From Planctomycetota bacterium (lineage in GTDB: Bacteria; Planctomycetota; Planctomycetia; Isosphaerales; Isosphaeraceae), in NCBI GenBank assembly GCA_021778575.1, contig JAJYCH010000064.1, forward strand, positions 1 through 11,726: a stretch of DNA of 11,726 bases. Direction: 5' to 3'. A program made the position numbers and the translations under genes. Shown piece after piece: positions 6,023 through 11,726 of the stretch. The notes beneath the pieces are model-generated. The model worked only from the letters and a program-made list of their open reading frames with translations, was not told where the DNA came from and did not search any database. Numbering within the stretch: position 1 is the first letter of the stretch; the number at the start of each line of letters is the position of its first letter.

Positions 6023-7351
6023 ATGGTCGGTAACGCGTTGAGTCGGACGAGGCGTCAGGTAGGGATGGGGATCTCCGCGATCCTTGGTTTCGGCCTGGTC
6101 TGGGCGGCGACACCAGGCTTGCCGATCCTCTGGGCTCCTCGGGCCAGCGCCGAGGTCCGGGCTCGCGGCGGCGAACTGTTCGAGCACGAGTGGCAGGTCG
6201 AGGACCCGATCGCCAAGGGGGACGGGCTCGGCCCGGTCTTCAACGGCAAGTCATGCGTCGCCTGTCATTTCCAGGGCGGAGTTGGCGGCGGCGGGGCGAG
6301 CCAGCACAACGTCGTCTCGTTCGAACTGTTGCCGACCAAGGAGCGTCCCGAACTCAAAGGTGGCTTGATCCACGCCTTCGCGGTCGAGAACCGCTTTACC
6401 GAGAAGCTCGGCACGCTTCGTTCCCTCTTTCCCGTGATTCCCGGAAGCGTCCGGGTCGAAGGGAATTGCCAGGTCCTGGTCCACGACTTCGACCCCGTTC
6501 GAACGTCGAGCGTGAACTCGACCGCCCTCTTCGGTGCGGGCTGGATCGACCGGCTCTCGGGCAAGACGATTTATCAGTTGGGCCTGCGGAAATCGATCGC
6601 CAAGATCAGCAACGAGGTGGTCGGCGAGTTCGGCGGGATCATCCCCGGACGTCCGCGAGTCTTGCCCGACGGCCGGATTGGCAAGTTTGGCTGGAAGGCT
6701 CAATTCGCCTCGCTCGAAGACTTTGTCGCCGCCGCCTGCGCCAATGAGATCGGTCTCGGGAACCCGAAGATGCCTCAGGCCACGCCGATCGGGATCTCCT
6801 ATCCCGAAGTCCCGGCCGACCTCGATCGGAGCCAGTTTCGCGACCTCGTCGCCTTCGTCGACACGCTCGAACGACCGATCGAGGTTTTGCCGGACGACTC
6901 CCGTCAGCTTGCTGTTGTCACCCAGGGCAAGGCGCTGTTTGCCAAGGTTGGCTGCGTGTCGTGCCACACCCCGGAGATTGGTGGGCTGGAGGGTGTTTAT
7001 AGCGACTTCTTGCTCCATCGGCTCGACGACCGAACCAACGGTGGCGATGGCTACTCGACCCGATCGACCCCACAAGTTCCGCTGCCCGACGCGTTCCCGT
7101 TGCCCGAGGAGTGGAAGACCCCGCCGCTCTGGGGAGTGGCCGATTCGGCCCCGTACTTCCACGACGGCCACTCGACCACCTTGGAATCGGCGATCGTGCG
7201 TCACAGAGGCGACGCCGAACCCGTATACGATCTGTACAAGCAGCTTAGCCCTCAGGAACAACAGGCCATGATCGCCTTCCTGAAGACGCTCCGCGCGCCG
7301 GCCGAGGCCAAGCCTTCCAGCGCTCCGGCGTCGTTCGCGCAAGCTCGCTGA
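6023..7351 (+). CDS. DUF1111/DHOR-type di-haem c-type cytochrome
   Basis: This 442-residue exported protein belongs to the di-haem oxidoreductase family (DUF1111, PF06537, COG3488, sometimes labelled thiol oxidoreductase), which is distantly like MauG/CcpA peroxidases. The N-terminus has a long signal sequence with SRTRRQVG, a hydrophobic stretch (14-30) and ASA at 41-43. The first haem site is Cys78-Val-Ala-Cys81-His82 inside the family signature DGLGPVFNGKSCVACHFQGG. The second is Cys311-Val-Ser-Cys314-His315. The C-terminal segment TPPLWGVADSAPYFHDGHST (366-385) is the other hallmark of the family and probably lies near the second haem. No key element is missing, and the length is within the family range. 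It should act in the periplasm in electron transfer or peroxide chemistry; the substrate is not known for this family. It stands alone on the plus strand, without visible cytochrome maturation or partner genes. The 369-residue frame opposite is a shadow. Confidence 0.92.
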   Translation: MVGNALSRTRRQVGMGISAILGFGLVWAATPGLPILWAPRASAEVRARGGELFEHEWQVEDPIAKGDGLGPVFNGKSCVACHFQGGVGGGGASQHNVVSFELLPTKERPELKGGLIHAFAVENRFTEKLGTLRSLFPVIPGSVRVEGNCQVLVHDFDPVRTSSVNSTALFGAGWIDRLSGKTIYQLGLRKSIAKISNEVVGEFGGIIPGRPRVLPDGRIGKFGWKAQFASLEDFVAAACANEIGLGNPKMPQATPIGISYPEVPADLDRSQFRDLVAFVDTLERPIEVLPDDSRQLAVVTQGKALFAKVGCVSCHTPEIGGLEGVYSDFLLHRLDDRTNGGDGYSTRSTPQVPLPDAFPLPEEWKTPPLWGVADSAPYFHDGHSTTLESAIVRHRGDAEPVYDLYKQLSPQEQQAMIAFLKTLRAPAEAKPSSAPASFAQAR

Positions 7352-7383
7352 TCCGCACATCCCGGCCGGGGCCGGTGTTCGCC

Positions 7384-7413
7384 CGGGTTGATCGCTTGAC
7401 GGCCATCAACCCG
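7384..7413 (+). terminator. Stem-loop after the di-haem protein gene
   Basis: CGGGTTGAT (7384-7392) and ATCAACCCG (7405-7413) form a perfect 9-bp stem with a 12-base loop, 33 bases past the stop at 7351. A smaller GC stem (CCGGCC-GG-GGCCGG, 7362-7375) precedes it. There is no T-run directly after; the nearest is TTTTTT about 40 bases on. The position fits a 3' end or RNA-stabilising structure, but a classical intrinsic terminator is not demonstrated. Confidence 0.4.
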
Positions 7414-7758
7414 CTATCATCCCATTCGTCATTGGCGATCACCCGCTCCGGCTTTTTTACTGTCTTTGGTTGATCGGAGAACCGGGGTTTCGGAGATCCC
7501 ATCCGCTGATCCATTGTCTATGCCTTAAACGTTCACATTCAATGATTTGATAATTTAGGGTAAGGCTTGCCCTGTCGTTGTTTGTCGCGGAACTACCCTC
7601 CATTGGGGATTGTCGCGGCTCCGCCCCGCTACGGATTCCCGCTTCGCGCAATCACGTCTCCAACCTTGTCATCGATCAAGATCCCAACCTTTTTGCCCGC
7701 CTGACTCAATACCGATGAAATCTGAACAGAAAGTGCGATAATCGCCACGGCTTCCAGC

Positions 7759-7804
7759 GATCTTATCGGATAGTCCCGCTATCGGTTCTGAACCGGATAA
7801 GATC
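7759..7804 (+). promoter_or_regulatory. Three-way-junction leader before the 324-residue gene
   Basis: GATCTTATC (7759-7767) pairs perfectly with GATAAGATC (7796-7804). Between the arms lie two further hairpins: GATAG-TCCCG-CTATC (7769-7783) and GGTT-CTG-AACC (7784-7794). The whole forms a compact three-way junction. It ends 2 bases before the GGAG ribosome binding site (7807-7810), which lies 8 bases from the ATG at 7819. Such placement could control access to the start, or the palindrome could be an operator on DNA. No known riboswitch class is recognised. Confidence 0.4.
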
Positions 7805-7818
7805 CTGGAGCACCCCTC

Positions 7819-8793
7819 ATGAACCTCGATTCCGCTTCGACCTCGGCGAGCCTGGAACCCGGCGTGAAGCCCGCTTCCCCCTGGCTCGATCGCGCCTCGC
7901 TTGACGACAGAATCCGAGCGATCCGGGCGATCCCCTTCCCTGACCAGCCGACCGATGCCTCGAATGATTTTCACGACTGGCTGCGAACTCAGGTGAACGC
8001 GACCATGGACCGGATCAGCCGGTCGCAGCGGATCGAGGGCAAGCTACGTGAGCGAGCCGTCCTGAACGCGAAACTCTGCTGGGATTCCGACCGGCAGATC
8101 GAGACCGAGATTCTTGGTGCCAGTCTGGCCGATGATCCGACCGAGGTTGTCGCCGGTCTCCGCCGGACTCCGCACGGCTGCGAGTGGTTGATGAAGCGCT
8201 GGGCACTTCTGATCTATGCCGCCGAGCATGACCGCGCCTGGACGCTCGATCAACAGATGCTGGCGGCGCGGATGCTCGGCATTCCGCTCGAATTTCAAGA
8301 CGAGGCAAAGCCGCTCGGATCGCTCTGGAAGGGGGATCGACCGCTTGAGTCGACCGCCGACCTGATCGACCTGGCACGGCAAGAAATCAAGTCGTTGAAA
8401 GAACAACGCGAGCGAGTGGCGCCGATCGACGAGGCCGAGAAGCTGCTGGCCCAGCGCGATGAACTGGCCGACGATGCCCAGTCGCCCGAGATCCGCCGGA
8501 TCGGTCGCGAGGAGCGCGGGCTTTACCTCCGGCTCCGCTGGCTCGTCCGCCAGCTCGAACAGTGGCCCGAAGACCGGCAGAAGGCACTGAAGCCGGTCCG
8601 AACCGAAGTGATGGTACCGGTCGAGGCCGTCGAAGAACCGCCTCTGAAGCCTGTCGAACCCGAACCCGAGCCCGAGCCGGTTCAAGAACCGATCGTCGGG
8701 CCAGTGGTGTCGGACCGTTGCGAGGCGAAACTTCAGAAGGCCGAGGCCCGTCGTCAGGCAAAAGCACGAAAGCGCGAACGAATGCTGGCCTGA
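7819..8793 (+). CDS. Unknown 324-residue cytoplasmic protein with Pro/Glu linker and basic tail
   Basis: The ATG at 7819 has GGAG 8 bases upstream. No signal peptide or membrane helix is present, so the product is probably cytoplasmic. The N-terminal two thirds look alpha-helical. A conserved-looking core reads LRRTPHGCEWLMKRWALLIY (114-133) followed by WTLDQQMLAARMLGIPLEF (141-159), then a charged coiled-coil-like part (184-220, 224-256). A Pro/Glu linker (273-292, with four EP repeats) leads to a strongly basic end, KLQKAEARRQAKARKRERML. I recall planctomycete hypotheticals with a similar T-P-x-G-C-x-W-L-x-x-R-W core, sometimes in several copies per genome, but cannot verify this. The basic tail suggests contact with nucleic acid or another acidic partner; this is inference. 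The gene stands alone and is preceded by an unusually structured leader and followed by REP-like repeats. It may be part of an accessory patch. The function is unknown. Confidence 0.85.
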   Translation: MNLDSASTSASLEPGVKPASPWLDRASLDDRIRAIRAIPFPDQPTDASNDFHDWLRTQVNATMDRISRSQRIEGKLRERAVLNAKLCWDSDRQIETEILGASLADDPTEVVAGLRRTPHGCEWLMKRWALLIYAAEHDRAWTLDQQMLAARMLGIPLEFQDEAKPLGSLWKGDRPLESTADLIDLARQEIKSLKEQRERVAPIDEAEKLLAQRDELADDAQSPEIRRIGREERGLYLRLRWLVRQLEQWPEDRQKALKPVRTEVMVPVEAVEEPPLKPVEPEPEPEPVQEPIVGPVVSDRCEAKLQKAEARRQAKARKRERMLA

Positions 8794-8800
8794 CCAGGTT

Positions 8801-8905
8801 TGTAGGGTCCGCTGTGCGGACCGTCGATGATGCGATGGAACAGATGATTCCGGCTGGAAAACGGGTTGAACGGCGACGACCACGGTCCGCACAGCGGACC
8901 CTACA
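8801..8905. repeat. Inverted pair of REP-like hairpins with GTAG tags (BIME-like)
   Basis: Positions 8801-8824 and 8882-8905 are perfect 24-bp inverted copies separated by 57 bp. Each arm is itself a hairpin, GGTCCGC-TGT-GCGGACC (8806-8822 and 8884-8900, the latter with loop ACA), and each carries GTAG at its outer side (8802-8805; CTAC at 8901-8904). A 5' GTAG tag on a short hairpin is the established hallmark of REP sequences mobilised by RAYT (TnpA-REP) transposases, and two REPs in inverse orientation form a BIME. The element starts 7 bases after the stop at 8793, between convergent genes, where it could also act as a two-way terminator. No transposase is encoded nearby. Confidence 0.8.
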
Positions 8906-8933
8906 CAGGCTCGATGAGTCGTGGTAGTGGTAC

Positions 8934-8951
8934 GCTGGGTCGAGACCCAGC
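8934..8951. repeat. Second palindromic hairpin in the convergent gap
   Basis: GCTGGGT (8934-8940) and ACCCAGC (8945-8951) form a perfect 7-bp stem around CGAG, whose outer C and G could extend the pairing. The sequence is unrelated to the REP-like pair 29 bp away. It resembles extragenic palindromes built on a GGGTC-GAGACCC core that I recall from other GC-rich genomes, but copy number cannot be judged from one window. It lies about 100 bp beyond the stop of the RND gene and may contribute to transcription termination from either side. Confidence 0.55.
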
Positions 8952-9048
8952 CCACGCCGAATCCGCATCGCCAATCACAGCAAAAACGGCGGTGAAATTC
9001 TCCTGGAACGGAACGAACCCATTATTTTCGGGTGGCGGCGACCCAGGA

Positions 9049-11726
9049 TCAATGACTCGTCGCTGCCTCGCCCGGTTCCTCGACTTTCTTGACCACCGGA
9101 GCTTTTTTCCACTCGCTCAGACCCTGGATCACGACGTAGAAGACCGGCACGAAGAAGACCGCGAGGAACGTCGCGGCGATCATTCCGCCGAACACCGCCG
9201 TGCCGAGCGCCCGACGGCTCGCGGCTCCCGCTCCATGCGCGTTGACCAGCGGAAAGATCCCGAGAATGAAGGCGAACGAGGTCATCAAGATCGGTCGGAA
9301 CCGCAGTCGGGCCGACTTCACCGCCGCGTCGATGATCCCATCCCCTTTCTCGTGGAGCTCGCGCGCGAATTCGACGATCAAGATCGCGTTCTTGCTTGCC
9401 AGCGCGATGATCAAGACAATACCGATCTGGGTATAGATGTTATTATCCATCCCGCGAATCGACACCGCCGCGACCGTCCCGAGCAACGCGAGCGGAACCA
9501 CCAGAATCACCGCGGCGGGAGTCAGCCAGCTTTCATACTGCGCCGCGAGAACCTGATAAACCAGCAACACGGCCAGGACGAAAATGTAGATCGCCTGCGA
9601 GCCAACCTTCTTTTCCTGGTACGACATCCCGGTCCATTCATAGCCGACACCCGACGGAAACTTATCGTCGGCCATCCGCTCCATCAGCTTCAAGGCCTGG
9701 CCCGAGCTGAACCCGGGAGCCGCTTCACCGGAGATCGATGACGACTCGTAAAGGTTATAACGGGTGATGATCTGCGGACCAGGCTTCTCGGTGATCGTGG
9801 CGATCGTTCCGAGTGGAAGCATCGTCCCGGCGACGTTCCGGACCTCGAGCCGGCGGATATCATCCGGCTTGAGCCGGAACTGTTCATCGGCCTGAATCCG
9901 GACCTGAAAGGTTCGTCCCGACAGATTGAAGTCGTTGACGTAGGTTGATCCCATTGATGCTTGCAAGGTGCCGAAAACCGTGCCCAGCGGTACGCCCAGG
10001 CTCTTGGCCTTCACCCGGTCGATGTTGGCGTAAAGCTGCGGGACCGCCGCACGGAAGGCCGAGTTGAGTGATCGAAGCTTGGACGAAGTGGTGCCGCCCG
10101 ATCCGTTCGAGACCTGGCCGTTGCCGGTGGCGATCATGTCGGTCGTGATCTCCTGGAGCACGTCCAGCCCGACCCCTTTCTTGTCTTCAATCTGCATCTG
10201 GAACCCGCCCGCGACGCCCAGGCCCATGATTGCCGGCGGCGGGAACGCGAAAACAATCGCTTCCTCGATCCTGGCGAATTCGCCTCGGAGGTGACCGATG
10301 ATCGCATCTTGCTGGGTCTCGGGAGTCGTCCGTTCCTCGTAAGGCTTCCAGCGCACGTAGAAGGTTGCCGCGTTCGACGCCACGGTCTGGTCAAGGACCG
10401 ACTGGCCGCCAATCATCACCCAGTGGCCGATTCCTTCGGTCTTCTTGAAGATCGCCTCAACCTGTTTGACAACCTCGCGCGTCCGGTCCTGAGACGCCGC
10501 GTCGGGAAGCTGAAGACCGACGATCGCATAGCCCTGATCCTCGACCGGGAGGAAGCCGGTCGGCAATTTCGTGAACCACCAGAAGGTGAATCCGGTGACA
10601 ACACCGAAGATCAACATCATCACGAGGGTTGCTCGAACCAGCCGTGAGACGATCGAGACATAAATATTCTCAAACTTCTGATAGATCGTATTGAACCCGC
10701 GATAAAACCAGTTCCTCCGGGCGGGAGTGGGTCGGAGATAGCTGGCGCACTGCGCCGGCTTGAGGGTGACGGCGTTGATCGCGCTGATGACGGCGGTGGC
10801 GGCGATCGTCAGGGCGAACTGGCGGTACAACTGGCCGGTGATTCCCGGCAGGAACGCCGTCGGCAGGAAGACGGCCATCAAGACCAGGGTGATCCCGATG
10901 ACCGGGCCGATCACCTCGCTCATGGCCTTGATCGTTGCTTCCTTGGCGGGCAGATGGTCGTGATCCATGTGGTGCGAGGCGTTCTCTACGATCACGATGG
11001 CGTCGTCGACGACGATCCCGATCGCCAGGATCAGCCCGAACAAGGTCAGCAGATTGATCGAGAACCCGAGGGCAAACATGGCCGCGAACGCGCCGATGAT
11101 GGTGACCGGAACCGTGGTGGCGGGAACCAGGGTCGCTCGCCAGTCTTGCAGGAACACGAGAATGACGACCAGAACCAGGACACCCGCCTCGAACAAGGTC
11201 TTGTAGACTTCCTGAATCGACTCGCGGACGAAGATCGTCGTGTCGTAGGGGACCGAGTATTCCATGCCGGGCGGGAAGCTCTTTTTCAGTTCCTCCATCG
11301 TCTTGAAGACCTCGTCGGCGACGTCAAGCGCGTTGGCTCCGGGCAACTGGAAGACGGCGATTCCCGCCGCCGGCCGACCGGAGACGTCGCACCACTGGTC
11401 GTAGACCTGGCCGCCGAGTTCGACCCGGGCGATGTCCTTGATCCGGGTCAACCGGGCGCTGATGGCCTGATCGTCGCTGGGGGCCGACTTGACGATGATC
11501 TCGGCGAATTCTTTCGGGTCCTTCAGCCGCCCTTGCGTGGTCACGGTGTACTGGAAGTCTTGATTACCCGGAGTCGGCGGCGCGCCGATCTGACCGGCGG
11601 CGACCTGGACGTTCTGTTCCTGGACCGCGTTGAGCACGTCGAGCGTCGTCAGGTTCCGCGCCTTGAGCTTCTCCGGGTCGAGCCAGATCCGCATCCCGTA
11701 GTTGCTGGCACCGAAGATGTTGATAT
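9049..11726 (-). CDS. AcrB-type RND (HAE-1) multidrug efflux transporter, N-terminus missing
   Basis: The frame is open to the window edge and gives 892 residues. The edge reads INIFGASNYG-MRIWLDPEKL, a segment lying about 180 residues into AcrB, so the Met at 11694 is internal and roughly 165-170 N-terminal residues with helix 1 lie outside. The rest is complete. The proton-relay pair is in GIVVDDAIVIVEN (Asp codons at 11002-11007). The matching lysine is in LASKNAILIVEFA (codon 9391-9393). RFRPILMTSFAFILG, HGAGAASRRALGTAVFGGM and FFVPVFYVVI mark the last helices. The porter and docking regions are present (SMGSTYVNDF, GEAAPGFSSGQA). RND pumps of this kind export drugs, detergents or metabolites across the outer membrane by proton exchange, together with a membrane fusion protein and an outer membrane channel, which would be expected just upstream, outside the window. 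The substrate cannot be predicted. Confidence 0.95.
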   Translation of the reverse strand, partial: INIFGASNYGMRIWLDPEKLKARNLTTLDVLNAVQEQNVQVAAGQIGAPPTPGNQDFQYTVTTQGRLKDPKEFAEIIVKSAPSDDQAISARLTRIKDIARVELGGQVYDQWCDVSGRPAAGIAVFQLPGANALDVADEVFKTMEELKKSFPPGMEYSVPYDTTIFVRESIQEVYKTLFEAGVLVLVVILVFLQDWRATLVPATTVPVTIIGAFAAMFALGFSINLLTLFGLILAIGIVVDDAIVIVENASHHMDHDHLPAKEATIKAMSEVIGPVIGITLVLMAVFLPTAFLPGITGQLYRQFALTIAATAVISAINAVTLKPAQCASYLRPTPARRNWFYRGFNTIYQKFENIYVSIVSRLVRATLVMMLIFGVVTGFTFWWFTKLPTGFLPVEDQGYAIVGLQLPDAASQDRTREVVKQVEAIFKKTEGIGHWVMIGGQSVLDQTVASNAATFYVRWKPYEERTTPETQQDAIIGHLRGEFARIEEAIVFAFPPPAIMGLGVAGGFQMQIEDKKGVGLDVLQEITTDMIATGNGQVSNGSGGTTSSKLRSLNSAFRAAVPQLYANIDRVKAKSLGVPLGTVFGTLQASMGSTYVNDFNLSGRTFQVRIQADEQFRLKPDDIRRLEVRNVAGTMLPLGTIATITEKPGPQIITRYNLYESSSISGEAAPGFSSGQALKLMERMADDKFPSGVGYEWTGMSYQEKKVGSQAIYIFVLAVLLVYQVLAAQYESWLTPAAVILVVPLALLGTVAAVSIRGMDNNIYTQIGIVLIIALASKNAILIVEFARELHEKGDGIIDAAVKSARLRFRPILMTSFAFILGIFPLVNAHGAGAASRRALGTAVFGGMIAATFLAVFFVPVFYVVIQGLSEWKKAPVVKKVEEPGEAATSH

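Larger units (their letters stand above)
7352..7818 (+). other. Non-coding stretch of 467 bp
   Basis: No credible gene is present; a 64-codon minus-strand frame at 7457-7651 has no ribosome binding site or recognisable product. The stretch holds two stem-loops close to the di-haem gene stop (7362-7375 and 7384-7413). An AT-richer block at about 7515-7565 contains a short hairpin (7557-7573, AGGGTAA-GGC-TTGCCCT with one G-U pair). A direct repeat of TTGTCGCGG occurs at about 7582 and 7608. A weak promoter-like pair, TTGCCC (7693-7698) and TGAAAT (7716-7721) with 17 bases between, could serve the next gene. The structured leader at 7759-7804 completes it. The composition shift hints that it is a patchwork of old insertions, but no element can be named. 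Confidence 0.5.

Noticed and set aside
6251..7360. A 369-codon minus-strand frame opposite the di-haem protein
   Set aside because: It runs antisense to a gene with two haem motifs and family signatures. It is a shadow of GC-rich codon use.
8044..8955. A 303-codon minus-strand frame opposite the 324-residue protein
   Set aside because: It runs through the REP-like repeats, lacks a ribosome binding site and has shadow composition. The plus-strand gene has a clear Shine-Dalgarno site.
9041..9100. A terminator directly after the RND gene stop
   Set aside because: The only pairing near the stop is a 4-bp GGGT/ACCC match with a 7-base loop and no clear T-run.

Overview
The window is GC-rich, with dense coding and long shadow reading frames opposite most genes. 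The gene content suggests a planctomycete, probably of the Isosphaeraceae type. The clues are secreted PepSY-like proteins with Lys/Asp tails, a DUF1111 di-haem protein, a YVTN-type propeller remnant and a 324-residue orphan protein whose core resembles planctomycete hypotheticals. This placement is inference from gene style; there is no rRNA or other marker gene in the window.

Layout. Positions 1-467 (minus) hold the 5' part of an unrecognised secreted protein. It diverges from a family 2 glycosyltransferase with two C-terminal membrane helices (695-1717, plus). Positions 1695-5357 (minus) look like one four-gene unit, read from high to low coordinates: two paralogous secreted PepSY-like proteins, an OmpR-type response regulator and a sensor histidine kinase. 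The last two overlap by 4 bp. The upstream PepSY gene ends in a long Lys/Asp repeat encoded by in-frame tandem DNA repeats. Positions 5489-5789 carry what looks like an internally deleted gene for a secreted beta-propeller protein. A DUF1111 di-haem c-type cytochrome (6023-7351, plus) follows, with a clear ribosome binding site and a plausible promoter. A 467-bp non-coding stretch leads to the 324-residue unknown protein (7819-8793, plus), whose leader can fold into a three-way junction. The 255-bp gap between the converging ends of this gene and the next contains a perfect 24-bp inverted pair of REP-like hairpins with GTAG tags, plus a second, different hairpin. The rest (9049-11726, minus) is the C-terminal five-sixths of an AcrB-type RND efflux transporter whose N-terminus lies outside the window.

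How the genes may work together. The clearest functional set is the PepSY/two-component cluster. Two exported PepSY-like proteins are probably co-transcribed with a membrane kinase and its DNA-binding regulator, which suggests an envelope-sensing circuit in which the exported proteins are either targets or modulators of the kinase. The RND pump, di-haem protein and glycosyltransferase are also envelope functions, but nothing in the sequence ties them to this regulator. I see no CRISPR array, tRNA, rRNA, intact insertion sequence or phage gene. The least routine items are the repeat-tailed PepSY protein, the REP-like inverted pair, the collapsed propeller gene and the structured leader at 7759-7804.
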